In this document: in pieces, positions 31,036 to 40,594 of the stretch
Layout of the letters: each line of letters starts with the position of its first letter
Numbering within the stretch: position 1 is the stretch's first letter
Origin: a virus
Reading direction: 5' to 3' (one strand)
DNA length: 64,000 nucleotides
IMG/VR virus record: IMGVR_UViG_3300013132_000025
Coordinates: 1-64,000 of that record
The notes under the pieces: model-generated
Told to the model about the DNA's origin: nothing
Database searches by the model: none
Seen by the model: only the letters and a program-made list of their open reading frames with translations
Made by a program: the position numbers and the translations under genes

Positions 31036-33444
31036 TTAAACTATCCAATTATTTTGGGTCTTTTGAATCGGCGCAACAGGAGCGCTTGTTCCGTTAGTGT
31101 CTGGACCTAATGAATAGAACGCCGGAAGATCAATATCTTCTAGCAAAAAGTCTTCTTCATAAATTGATATGTTTGTTCCGTTGGTGGTCACTTCTTCTAA
31201 GCCGTAATGCACAGCATCGTCAGCACTTGTTGCAAAGCGAACATTATCTACTCCCGGAGTTTGATAAACAATTTGTAGAATGTCATTTAATTGTATAACC
31301 GCTCCAAAAAGTTGATTATTAAAATATGTCTCTAAATTGTTAGCAATATTTGTATTTACTGAATTAACAACAAATCCATTACTATAGATAACAACAAGGT
31401 TTGCAATAAAGTAGCGGAACCTTGCTGTGTGAACAAGAACATCTTGCCCAATCTGCCTGTGACTATCCATAATCTTATTTGTAATAAATGGAAGTTTGTC
31501 AAAAGTATATTCAATCGAAAATACACTCTGATTAATTTCGTTTGCCATCGTAGAGGTGATTTCAACTCCGTCACGACAACGTGCGCTATCTCTTAGATCT
31601 GTAATATCCTTAAGAAGCCAATAGTCGGTTCCTAGTGTATAATCTTGTCCATTTATATTTAAAATAGAAGGAATAGTTCTTACCGGCGTCCACACGAGAT
31701 TTATAAAATAGTTTGCCGTCCCCGGATGTGTTGTCGTATTGTCTCTATAAAAATTCTGATAGTGGTACTTATCATAAATATCATTCTTGATAAGATTACC
31801 CGGCCCTGCGGTAACGTCTTCAGCAGATTCTGTATTTTGTCCTGAAATGAAAACATCAATCTTGTTTAGATTTGAATAGTTATTAACAGTATCAATAATA
31901 TTTCTGCTCCACTTTGAAAGATATTCATACTCTAAGAATACAACAGAGCCGTCTGTTAGATCGTCAGTCGGAGGTTCTCCGACAGCAACGGATGAATTGT
32001 CATAAAAAGCAGTAATGTGTGCGATTGCAGTTCCACTAGAACTTGCGCTTCCAATTGAAGAAGTCCCAGAAGCATTTATATAAGTAATTGAAGAAGAACC
32101 AATCGCATACACGGTTCCAGAAGAGGGGGAAACGGTTGTGGCGGTTCCGACAGTAACAGTTCCCACAGAGATAGTCCCACCAACTTCAATCCCAGTAAGA
32201 GTTGCGCTACCAGAACCAAGATAAAGAGTTGTTGTACCCCCGGCTGCTCTGGCAAAAGAAGTTACTGCAAAGGTGCCGTGGGTAGCAATTGTTCCAACTT
32301 TTTCCCAAATGGGATTAGAAACTCCAAGATCTTTTCTATAAATATTTTTGGAAGTGACCGAACCACCCGCCAAAGATGTTCCAGAACTGTTATAGATATG
32401 AGTAACCGTTCCAACCTCATTGGAAAAAGTAACTTCGTTACTTGAAGGGCTAATTCCACTTTGCCCACCGGGCGTATAATTGTAACTATATGCATATTGA
32501 TAATTTCCAATTAAGAAATCTTCGTCAAGAGAAGTGCCCGCAACTGGAGTTCCTGTTGGAGCAGGATTTCTCAAATTTTCTGCATAAATCTGAGGAACTG
32601 GAGGGTCTGTCGCAGAGATAACATAAGTGTAATCTATATCTGGGGTATAAAAACGAGAAACATCGTTGCCCTCGGTGCTTAAATAATAGTTGAAATCATA
32701 AACATACTTTGAATTCGGATTAAAACTTGAAGCACTTCCTTGAGCATCAAGGGTCGTATATTCATTAAATTTACTTACGGGGCCAATAATGGTTGCTCTA
32801 TTAGTATATTGATTAGCAATTGCTAGGGCTAAGAATTGGTCGTCAGTTCCCGCAATGTTGCGAAAAATATTGTTTTTAAATCTAACCTTTAATTCATCAT
32901 CAGTTTCTTGGTTTGTTCCACCAGTCGTAGAGGTATAATTATTTACAATAGCAACATCGGAAACTTTGGTAATGATTCGATTAATCTTATTGGCTGTTAC
33001 ATTGCCAACTTCGCCAGCAGCGGTCGCTTCAATTGGCACTTCTGCATAAGTACCGTTTTCAGGTATGACTCCATCGGCCACAGTTATGAATAGAATTTGA
33101 GAAGAAACGGCAGAGGCGGTAGTGCTTATCTGAGTACCTGATGGGATAAAAATAGCAGTAGGAGATGGGGTTTTTCTACTAAAGGTAACAAATCCAGAAG
33201 CGCGACGGGCTGTTTGCCTTGCAAAGCCAAAGAGTTGAACAAAGTCATCAAGATCTTGACCAAATTTAGTATCTAAGTCTAATTGATATCTTTGAATAAA
33301 CTGGTCAAACTGAATATCTGCCAAAGATTGAGAGACAACATCAATAATTTTTCTTTCAGGGGTTCCTACTTCTAACGAGATTTCTGGATCTAAAACGTAT
33401 AGTTGGTCTCTTATTCTCTTACTAATCTCTTCTTGCGTAAACAT
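31036..33444 (-). CDS. Baseplate J-like wedge protein
   Basis: 802 aa. Residues ~1-290 are typical of the Baseplate_J/T4 gp6-like family: TFSRKTPSPTAIFIPSGTQI, VPIEATAAGEVGNVTANKIN and TGGTNQETDDELKVRFKNNI. The C-terminal ~150 residues (RYFIANLVVIYSNGFVVNSV ... LNDILQIVYQTPGVDNVRFA) also match. A Thr/Ser/Gly-rich insert (~380-490) with Ig-like repeats interrupts the core. The protein forms the baseplate wedge ring. It is adjacent to the gp25-like gene, the usual partner. Confidence 0.85.
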   Translation of the reverse strand: MFTQEEISKRIRDQLYVLDPEISLEVGTPERKIIDVVSQSLADIQFDQFIQRYQLDLDTKFGQDLDDFVQLFGFARQTARRASGFVTFSRKTPSPTAIFIPSGTQISTTASAVSSQILFITVADGVIPENGTYAEVPIEATAAGEVGNVTANKINRIITKVSDVAIVNNYTSTTGGTNQETDDELKVRFKNNIFRNIAGTDDQFLALAIANQYTNRATIIGPVSKFNEYTTLDAQGSASSFNPNSKYVYDFNYYLSTEGNDVSRFYTPDIDYTYVISATDPPVPQIYAENLRNPAPTGTPVAGTSLDEDFLIGNYQYAYSYNYTPGGQSGISPSSNEVTFSNEVGTVTHIYNSSGTSLAGGSVTSKNIYRKDLGVSNPIWEKVGTIATHGTFAVTSFARAAGGTTTLYLGSGSATLTGIEVGGTISVGTVTVGTATTVSPSSGTVYAIGSSSITYINASGTSSIGSASSSGTAIAHITAFYDNSSVAVGEPPTDDLTDGSVVFLEYEYLSKWSRNIIDTVNNYSNLNKIDVFISGQNTESAEDVTAGPGNLIKNDIYDKYHYQNFYRDNTTTHPGTANYFINLVWTPVRTIPSILNINGQDYTLGTDYWLLKDITDLRDSARCRDGVEITSTMANEINQSVFSIEYTFDKLPFITNKIMDSHRQIGQDVLVHTARFRYFIANLVVIYSNGFVVNSVNTNIANNLETYFNNQLFGAVIQLNDILQIVYQTPGVDNVRFATSADDAVHYGLEEVTTNGTNISIYEEDFLLEDIDLPAFYSLGPDTNGTSAPVAPIQKTQNNWIV

Positions 33445-33451
33445 ATATTAA

Positions 33452-33943
33452 TTATCCCCCATAAGTTTGTGCAGTAGATGGTGTTTGAACGGGAATGTCG
33501 AATTGAAAAGCATCTCCACTAACCATTTCTAAATCAACCCTTACATATAGTGTGTCGTAATCTCGTTGATAATATATATTAAAATTTTCTATTATCTCGT
33601 CATCTGAAAAAGTATATAACCCATTATACTTTTGCAATTCAACTCGCAAACGTGACATTTGCTTTACTTGATACTCATTGATAATTCTTGATATTTCAGA
33701 AACTACCATTTGAGAATAGTCGTCTTCAAAGATATTTAAACGACCATTAGCATAGATAGAAGTTCCTTCCTCTCCAATATCAATAAAAGAACCTAATTCT
33801 GGGTTAAGGGGGTCCGTACCATATGGCTCTCTTATCCAACATATTAAGTCTTGGACCGTTTTAGATGGGCCTTGGACTGTTTCTATACTATTTCCGGGGC
33901 CTTTAACGATATCCCCATTAAAAAGCCTTAAACTCCAAGTCAT
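33452..33943 (-). CDS. gp25-like baseplate wedge protein
   Basis: 163 aa, the usual size for gp25/W-type wedge proteins. The sequence has KTVQDLICWIREPYGTDPLN and SFIDIGEEGTS, then an arrangement with SEISRIINEYQVKQMSRLRV, matching the family's helical core with R-I-I-N-E-Y-Q. The protein nucleates the sheath ring and binds the J-like wedge protein encoded next. Start ATG 33943; no overlap with the upstream gene. Confidence 0.8.
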   Translation of the reverse strand: MTWSLRLFNGDIVKGPGNSIETVQGPSKTVQDLICWIREPYGTDPLNPELGSFIDIGEEGTSIYANGRLNIFEDDYSQMVVSEISRIINEYQVKQMSRLRVELQKYNGLYTFSDDEIIENFNIYYQRDYDTLYVRVDLEMVSGDAFQFDIPVQTPSTAQTYGG

Positions 33944-33996
33944 ATTTAAAATAAACCTCTCTAATTAGGTGACGCTATCTGCAACATTACTGCCCT

Positions 33997-35058
33997 TTAA
34001 GCCCCGTTGTATGGCAAAATAGTAATCGGTTCTGGATCATCATTAACATCTGCCTGCACTCGGATGGGAATAATCTTCATCCACATAAACTTCAAACTCA
34101 AACTACCCGAGGCTAAAGCGTTAATTTTAAAACCTTCTCTTAAAATATCATTCTTTTGAAGAGTAATAATGTCGCTTGTTAACTTGTAACTTGTCGCAAC
34201 AGTTAGTGAAGTATTTGCATCATGCACATAACCAGAAAGAGTATATCCGGGAGTACCCCCATTTAATGAAAGACCAAGACTGAAAGAAGCATTGTTGTGA
34301 GTGGATGTAACTTCTGCTCCTCCAGATATGATGTACTCTCCAGTGTAAGGAATTGTAAGAGCGGGTATGGACGGAGATTGTGTATTATACCAAACCCCTA
34401 CTACACTACCACTAACAGTCGCGGTAGAAAAACTCATGTATTCTGGGCCGCCAACAAAATCCCACTTATAAGAAGAATTAGAACTGGTTCTATATCTAAA
34501 TCCCCAAACAATATCATCTTGAGATATTAATACTTTTTCTTCTTGCCCATTTACCACATTTCTTGTTGGTAGATATGTTTTAAGTGGCGTAATTAGTCGG
34601 CTAGATATATTTACAGTTCCTGCATTTATTTGATCCAGAGTTGCTGAACCATAGAGTGCGCTCCCGGGAAAGGTTGCCGTGCCTAGTTCTGCAAAACTAT
34701 TTTTTGCCTTGTTAAAATCACAAATAAGTTCTTGTTCTGGGTTAAGAAACAATCTAGAAGGAGCATTAACTCTCACATCTCCTCCAATTAAATCACCAAC
34801 AGGTAATGTTTCGCTATCTTCTTCAAATCTAGAATGAGTTACCCAGTTATTATCTAACTTGGTTACAAGCCAATGTTCTCCAATTTTTGGCACTTGTACA
34901 TAAGAGGGTTGAAAAAAAGCAAAAGTAACTTGGATTTGTTGATTTGCGGAATCTCTTCCTTCAATATATCCACTTACAGGATCACACTGAGTAATTCTTA
35001 TCTTTTTATATGAATACGCTTGATTCATCAAACGATATTCAGGAGTATTTCCCATCAT
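33997..35058 (-). CDS. Baseplate protein with OB-like N-terminus and shared fibre module
   Basis: 353 aa. Residues ~15-90 (YKKIRITQCDPVSGYIEGRD, VQVPKIGEHWLVTKLDNNWV) resemble an OB-fold baseplate (gpV/gp5-like) domain. Residues ~170-215 hold the recurring module (TRNVVNGQEEKVLI ... WGFRYRTSSNSSYKWDFVGG), closest to the copy in the 38-1024 fibre. The C-terminal part (SPSIPALTIPYTGEYIISGG) also matches that fibre. It starts inside the preceding gene's last codons (4-base overlap). Possible central-spike or adaptor subunit that received a fibre domain. Confidence 0.6.
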   Translation of the reverse strand: MMGNTPEYRLMNQAYSYKKIRITQCDPVSGYIEGRDSANQQIQVTFAFFQPSYVQVPKIGEHWLVTKLDNNWVTHSRFEEDSETLPVGDLIGGDVRVNAPSRLFLNPEQELICDFNKAKNSFAELGTATFPGSALYGSATLDQINAGTVNISSRLITPLKTYLPTRNVVNGQEEKVLISQDDIVWGFRYRTSSNSSYKWDFVGGPEYMSFSTATVSGSVVGVWYNTQSPSIPALTIPYTGEYIISGGAEVTSTHNNASFSLGLSLNGGTPGYTLSGYVHDANTSLTVATSYKLTSDIITLQKNDILREGFKINALASGSLSLKFMWMKIIPIRVQADVNDDPEPITILPYNGA

Positions 35059-35900
35059 TCTCCAAATATCCTTCCAAATGTAACCGTCTTACCTAAAACT
35101 TCATCTTCTGTATTCTTAAGATTATAGGTGTGTTTCTTTCCATACACACCACGCCCGCCTTGACCAGAGATGCCAAAAGAAATGCCACCAGAACTGTTTA
35201 CAGTTACTTCCTTATCTGGCCCAGTGTTGCCTTCTATTGTTGTAAAAAGACCGATTTTCCCTCGGTTTTCCCAAGGCTTAATTAACCATTTAGAGAAAAA
35301 GCCAACATGATCATTTTCGTAATCTTCAGTCTCTAAACCAAAAACAACAAGGTCTCCTGCTTGAACTTGCTTTACAGAAATTTCTTTTAGTTGTCTCTTA
35401 CCAATTAATCCACGTTCTCCCCAAGTTAATGCTAAAGCCAAGCCGTTTGTGTTTTTAATATCTTTAAATCCTGCTTGATAATAACACCATGCTGTAAACG
35501 ATGCACACCAAGCGGCATTGTAAGCGCCAGTAATTTCTTGATAGGGAGGAATTCCGGCATTAGGACTGCTACTGATATGTGGGCCAGCACTATTACCTTC
35601 AGTTGCTCTAATTTCTTTTTTGAATTCACAATAAGCAAATTCATAAGCGCGACGACGAACTAAAATGTTTGGCCTGTATTTATTACTTTCATAAAACGTT
35701 TTTCTTGGGTTTCTTTTTGTAAAATCAAACGGACTATTTTTTATTTCTAAAGAAAATACTTCAAATATATCTTTACTTTTGGGAGTTGCACAGACAGCAG
35801 GAAAGCCGGTAAAAGATTTAATAGTCGTAGGGAGAACTTTTCCATAGAAGGGATCAAACAATTGTTTTTTATTTAAAGGGCTAATGATATTACGGGGCAT
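35055..35900 (-). CDS. Tail-associated CHAP-type peptidoglycan hydrolase
   Basis: 281 aa. The C-terminal ~160 residues form a CHAP/NlpC-like domain with candidate catalytic Cys132 (AAWCASFTAWC), His198 (ENDHVGFF) and Glu223 (TTIEGNTG), plus AGDLVVFG before His. The N-terminal ~110 residues are basic and may dock to the baseplate. It is encoded between hub and OB-like protein, so it probably helps the tail penetrate the host wall during infection and is distinct from the endolysin at 9883-10638. Confidence 0.72.
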   Translation of the reverse strand: MPRNIISPLNKKQLFDPFYGKVLPTTIKSFTGFPAVCATPKSKDIFEVFSLEIKNSPFDFTKRNPRKTFYESNKYRPNILVRRRAYEFAYCEFKKEIRATEGNSAGPHISSSPNAGIPPYQEITGAYNAAWCASFTAWCYYQAGFKDIKNTNGLALALTWGERGLIGKRQLKEISVKQVQAGDLVVFGLETEDYENDHVGFFSKWLIKPWENRGKIGLFTTIEGNTGPDKEVTVNSSGGISFGISGQGGRGVYGKKHTYNLKNTEDEVLGKTVTFGRIFGE

Positions 35901-35902
35901 TT

Positions 35903-38900
35903 TTAATCATCTCCATCTTGGGCATCAGCAGGCTCATATGAAGTTCCTGATTGTCCCGAACCAGTTCCGGGTCTTGCTGCTCCAGCACTATTGCCAGTAC
36001 GAGAACGAGTCTTTGGAGGTATTTTAACTCTAACTCTTTTTCTTTTAGATTCACCATCTGATGCTTGATCTGGAGCAGCGACGAGAGCCATAGCCCACTG
36101 ATTACCTTTATTAGTTGTACCGGGAGCCATCAAGAGCGCTTCTGTATAAAATCCATTTTGATAACTAAACGAATGAGTGACTTCTTTTACATAAAAAGTT
36201 ACAGACGTTTTTGGGTAGTTTGCAATTTGAGGATTTACATCTAATTCAACAATCATACCGGGAAATAATTCCGGCATAAAGGTCAGTTCTACTCTTGTAA
36301 TAAATTGCTCTGCCCATTTTTGAATGAAGGTGTGATAAGCATAAAAGAATTCAAATATTGGATGACGAATAGTAGGAATCTTTTCTAGATATGGTCTAGC
36401 ACCATATCTTTCTAAGAATTTATATGCAGATCCTTGTCCTTCAAGAATTGATCCTCTCGGCCTCTTTTTTGCACTTTTTATTTGATCAGCACTTAATTGA
36501 GAAGTATCTTCTAACGTTTCTATATCTTCTTTAGTCAAATCTTCATTTTCGAATGGTCTTAAAAATGAATCTAGTATGTAAGGTCTTTCGATTGTCACCA
36601 CTCCCGAACCAAGGAGTTTTTCATACCACTCTAAGCGTATATTTGATGCATCAGATTGGTTTAAGCCAAACGGGTTTCCCAAGACATAAACATGAGTTAC
36701 AAGTTGGCGATCTGAAAGGCTTATTGTGCAACTTTTAATTTCAGTTGTGTTTACTCTTAGCCAAGGATTCTTTTGACTTAAGTTAAAGTAATCGGGGTAC
36801 CACGCCATAAAGTCTCCATTAGGCAAAGATGCAAAAGTTCTCATTGATGCTTTACAAATCTCTCCAACTGATTCAAAAAGTTTTACATCATTTTCAAGAG
36901 CGCGGTCTCCCGTAAGGAGAATTGATTCAAGAAGACTCCCGGGAAAGTTGAATGCAACATTAAATGCAACAGTTTTTGCTAGAAGGAAACTGTTTACGGA
37001 CCCAGTACCACCCTCGCCAGAACCAGAACTGCTGCCACCAGAAGGAGGGTTTGTTGTTGTGCCAATTTTGTTATGCTCACATAACTTATAACGATCACTC
37101 TCTATAAATCTTTTAACAGTGCTGTACTGTGGCCCACGACGCTCTCCATAGTTTGCAGATGTATCGGGCCTAGTACATTCTGCTACTTGGCCGTCTGCCG
37201 AAACTACAATACAAACGTGGCCACCTCCCGCACCAGTGTTTGACACAAAAAGATGACCCGGCTTGTAGGCTGTTTTGTCTGCAATGATAGTTGAATTTGA
37301 TTCAAGATTTCCAGTTAGTTGATTTTCGTTTTTTGAAATAAGTCCTGCGCTTCTCATCGCCGCCCCGATAAAACTAGAACAATCAAAACAACGCGATTGC
37401 TCTCTTGTTTTTGCCATAACTTCTTCTATCGTTGCTTTATCATTACGACTTGGAATATTTGCTGGACCTCCAATGCCCATACTATAACCAAGATCCCAAT
37501 TACCTTCAGTATCGTTGTGGTCAACCGCTAGCCTGATTGCTGCAATAACTTTAGATGCAGGAGTATCATCACCGAGATTTATTTGCCCCGATCCTCCAGC
37601 GCCTTCTGTTCCCGAAGCAATTGACTCTTGCAAATTTTTTGCTTTGACTTTATCTTGATATTTAATAACTGTAGTTAAGAAACTATTTGCCATTTTAGTT
37701 ATATCATACTGAAGTCTCGTTCCGTCAGAAGGAAGTTCTGTGATCAGTGCGGCAGAAGAATTTGTATAATAAAACCCATAGTAGTTTCTCATACCTTTGC
37801 GAGCGCCATCTCTTGCTCCCGTTACAGATTTGCCACTTATGTTTGAAGCAACTTCTCCAAATATGTTTGCAAGTTGTGCTGAATTTTTATGCAAACCATT
37901 ATCTTCACTAATTATGTTTCTTCCGCCTTCTCCAGATTCGGGCAAAGTCCATCCAGTACCGCCGTCTGAATATTGATTAGGCCCCGGCAATCCGGGATCT
38001 TTAGAAAGATTACCTTGACGAGAATCTTTGCTTGGATATGCCATTCCAATTTTATTATCATTATATGTAGCGGCATCGTGATGTATTGATATATATACAT
38101 CTCCTGCCCATCCTTGAGGGCGAGAAGTGTAAGCAAAATTTATATTAATTTTATCTTTTGTTACTTGAGGAAGTGCATTGTAAAGTCTTTCAATTTCTTT
38201 AACAACGGCTATATTTGCATCTCTTTCAACAACGGCTTTTCCATTACTACGGCGATAAGTTGTGCCATCGCCCGCTTGATTTTGATAACCCGGTTGTCTT
38301 GGATCAGAATGCCCTGCTTCAATATATACGGAAAGTGAGGTATTAGACCCTCCGGTATTAGAAGAAGGATTGTTGGCGTTAGGAGTGTTTGGATTAGTTT
38401 GTGGTTCACTAGCAGACCCAATTCCTTGACCTGTAATAGAATATGGTTTTGTTGGGTCTACAGGATTTGCACTATTTGCCATTTGCTTCCAAAATGAAAT
38501 TACATTATTCTTATGTTCTTGATTATTTTGCGTCCAGTTAACTATCCAGCCATCAACAGTTTGATTAGGATCTCCATTTAAATAATAATTGTTTGGCTTT
38601 GGTTGTCTAATTTCTTGAGCAGAGGCTTTAATTGAAGCAACTCTAGAAGGAAATGCTCTATTCTCCTTACCCAAACCAAACATATTATAGTATCCTCCTT
38701 TTTCGGGAGCCTGCCCTTGACCATTGGTTCCATAGTGAGTTTCTGCCGCCGCAACTGCTGCTAAAAATCTTGGGTCAATATTATAATTTTCTCCATATTT
38801 AACAAAATCTTCTCCAGTCACATCGGTTTGGTAATATTGATTTTTTTTAATATTTTGATTAATAATTGAAACTATTTGACTTCGATTTGTTAATTTAGCA

Positions 38901-39688
38901 GAACTTGCAGATGGACTTTCGTTTCCTCCGCCGCCACCTCCATCGCCGCCACCAGAAGAGCCACCCGCAGTTAAAAATGTTTTTAGCCAATCTTGAGCAA
39001 GGTTATATCTGTCTTGCCAATCATTATTTACTTGGAATAATAGTGCTGCTCTTTGCATCCACGCCTCTGGCAGTGGTTCGATCCAAACATTGTCTGGATT
39101 CCATCCACCCACATCAACTAATAAAAAGTTAAGCATTGCAGCAAATCCGGTATCTTGAATGCTTGTATTAGATCCAACTTGTTGAGTTCCATTTGCTGAG
39201 GGTGTTGTTGCTAGATCTATTGGGGATAAAGCGTTGGGGTCGAAAAAAGAAATTCCACCCTCAGATAATTTTGGAACAAAACCATATTTTTGCAAAGTTT
39301 CGTAAACTTTAGGTAAACCGGGATCCCAGTAGGTGAATTCTAATCTTTTTAGAGTGCAACTTGCTTCAATTGTAAACGGTTCTGGCATTGCCTGAAAAAC
39401 AGGAACAAGATCTAAATAACCTGAAAAAATTAAAATAGGCTTTGTTTTTTTTAGGTAAACGACAATCCTATCCATTGGCCTAAGAAGTTGACTAAGAAGC
39501 ATCTCGTTTTCTTTATTTTTTCTACTCTGAACAAGAAAACTTGCCGTAGAAACTGCTTCTGTTCTTCTTGTGATATTGCCTTCAATAATATCGTTAGATA
39601 TATCAATTGGAGTATCTGAATCTCCCGGAAGAATATAGACTTGTACTTCTGGAGAATAAACAATTCTATTAAAATTAATCTGAGACAT
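35903..39688 (-). CDS. Baseplate hub protein with three inserted cell-wall hydrolase domains
   Basis: 1261 aa. Residues 1-240 (IEGNITRRTEAVSTASFLVQ, PMDRIVVYLKKTKPILIFSG) and 898-1240 (FLLAKTVAFNVAFNFPGSLL onward) look like the two halves of a gp27/gpD-like hub. Between them, joined by Gly/Ser-rich linkers, lie: a glucosaminidase-like domain (~270-405; NIDPRFLAAVAAAETHYG, candidate catalytic Glu316); an Amidase_3-like domain (~453-680; His460 in EAGHSDP, Glu489, HHDA near 537, Glu651 in ITELPSDGT); and an NlpC/P60 domain (~710-880; Cys770 in CFDCSSF, His824 in GGGHVCIV). The protein would sit at the tail tip and cut glycan, amide and peptide bonds. Confidence 0.8.
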   Translation of the reverse strand: MSQINFNRIVYSPEVQVYILPGDSDTPIDISNDIIEGNITRRTEAVSTASFLVQSRKNKENEMLLSQLLRPMDRIVVYLKKTKPILIFSGYLDLVPVFQAMPEPFTIEASCTLKRLEFTYWDPGLPKVYETLQKYGFVPKLSEGGISFFDPNALSPIDLATTPSANGTQQVGSNTSIQDTGFAAMLNFLLVDVGGWNPDNVWIEPLPEAWMQRAALLFQVNNDWQDRYNLAQDWLKTFLTAGGSSGGGDGGGGGGNESPSASSAKLTNRSQIVSIINQNIKKNQYYQTDVTGEDFVKYGENYNIDPRFLAAVAAAETHYGTNGQGQAPEKGGYYNMFGLGKENRAFPSRVASIKASAQEIRQPKPNNYYLNGDPNQTVDGWIVNWTQNNQEHKNNVISFWKQMANSANPVDPTKPYSITGQGIGSASEPQTNPNTPNANNPSSNTGGSNTSLSVYIEAGHSDPRQPGYQNQAGDGTTYRRSNGKAVVERDANIAVVKEIERLYNALPQVTKDKININFAYTSRPQGWAGDVYISIHHDAATYNDNKIGMAYPSKDSRQGNLSKDPGLPGPNQYSDGGTGWTLPESGEGGRNIISEDNGLHKNSAQLANIFGEVASNISGKSVTGARDGARKGMRNYYGFYYTNSSAALITELPSDGTRLQYDITKMANSFLTTVIKYQDKVKAKNLQESIASGTEGAGGSGQINLGDDTPASKVIAAIRLAVDHNDTEGNWDLGYSMGIGGPANIPSRNDKATIEEVMAKTREQSRCFDCSSFIGAAMRSAGLISKNENQLTGNLESNSTIIADKTAYKPGHLFVSNTGAGGGHVCIVVSADGQVAECTRPDTSANYGERRGPQYSTVKRFIESDRYKLCEHNKIGTTTNPPSGGSSSGSGEGGTGSVNSFLLAKTVAFNVAFNFPGSLLESILLTGDRALENDVKLFESVGEICKASMRTFASLPNGDFMAWYPDYFNLSQKNPWLRVNTTEIKSCTISLSDRQLVTHVYVLGNPFGLNQSDASNIRLEWYEKLLGSGVVTIERPYILDSFLRPFENEDLTKEDIETLEDTSQLSADQIKSAKKRPRGSILEGQGSAYKFLERYGARPYLEKIPTIRHPIFEFFYAYHTFIQKWAEQFITRVELTFMPELFPGMIVELDVNPQIANYPKTSVTFYVKEVTHSFSYQNGFYTEALLMAPGTTNKGNQWAMALVAAPDQASDGESKRKRVRVKIPPKTRSRTGNSAGAARPGTGSGQSGTSYEPADAQDGDD

Positions 39689-40587
39689 TAAAACAATCTC
39701 CCAATGGAATTAGATATATCTTTTCCAAGGTCATTGATCCCCTTATTGCCGCCTTCAAATATTGCGCCGATCACGCTGGCAACGCTTCCAGAGCCTTTGA
39801 TTGCATTTTGTGCATTATTATATAAACTTCTATTAAATCCGCCAACTTCACTTTTGGGATTTTTAACTGCAATTTCATCAATTAATTGACCAACAATATA
39901 ATCTTTTTTATAATCATTGAACTTTTGCACCCAATATTTATCAGTATCAAAATTATATATAATTGTTTGTGCAGTTGTCCCAAACTTTTGCACATTATCA
40001 TTTAAATCTTTAAAGATTGTAAAATCAAAATTAAATTTAGGAGCAACTGGGACTCCTTTGTTTTGAGCATTAAATCCCCCCTGAAAAGATTCAATCACTC
40101 CCAAATAATCAATTTTAGCCGCTGGAATGTAAAGTCTAAATACATTTTCAGCATTTTGACTTGAGGCAATTTGCCCCTCTCTAATAAAGTCTGCTAAATC
40201 ATCATATTCATTTTCATCACGGCAAACTCCTTGCACATTTGCTGGAGTTAATTTGAATGAGTGGGTATAAGTTCTTGTATAATATTTAGAAACAGCAGAT
40301 GGGCCTATTGCAGAATATCCATATTTTGCTTCAGTAATCCATATATCAAAGCGACTATATTTAGTAATATTTCTTTTTGTATTTAATTTTTCTTCTTGGA
40401 AATAACCTTTATTTGTATTATCTAATAAAGTTCTTTGACTAGATACATCTGCTCCGCTATCTAGTGGGATTTTAATTTTTGCAAGGAAAGCATGAATTGT
40501 GTTACCTTTTTGAATTAGGTCAGAATTATTAGGAGGAGTCTTAAAACGATGCCTTGTTGGGGAAAAAGTTTCTCTTTCGTAAGCCAT
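39688..40587 (-). CDS. Tail/baseplate structural protein
   Basis: 299 aa from ATG 40587 (MAYERETFSPTRHRFKTPPN); AGGA lies seven bases upstream, and the longer frame would begin inside the preceding gene. The sequence is soluble, with YTHSFKLTPANVQGVCRDEN and a FNAQNKGVPVAPKFNFDFTI beta segment. It is encoded between the hub and another baseplate protein, directly coupled to the hub gene by a TAATG overlap. Position suggests a tail-tube initiator or hub partner; the family is not named with confidence. Confidence 0.55.
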   Translation of the reverse strand: MAYERETFSPTRHRFKTPPNNSDLIQKGNTIHAFLAKIKIPLDSGADVSSQRTLLDNTNKGYFQEEKLNTKRNITKYSRFDIWITEAKYGYSAIGPSAVSKYYTRTYTHSFKLTPANVQGVCRDENEYDDLADFIREGQIASSQNAENVFRLYIPAAKIDYLGVIESFQGGFNAQNKGVPVAPKFNFDFTIFKDLNDNVQKFGTTAQTIIYNFDTDKYWVQKFNDYKKDYIVGQLIDEIAVKNPKSEVGGFNRSLYNNAQNAIKGSGSVASVIGAIFEGGNKGINDLGKDISNSIGRLF

Positions 40588-40594
40588 TTTGTTC

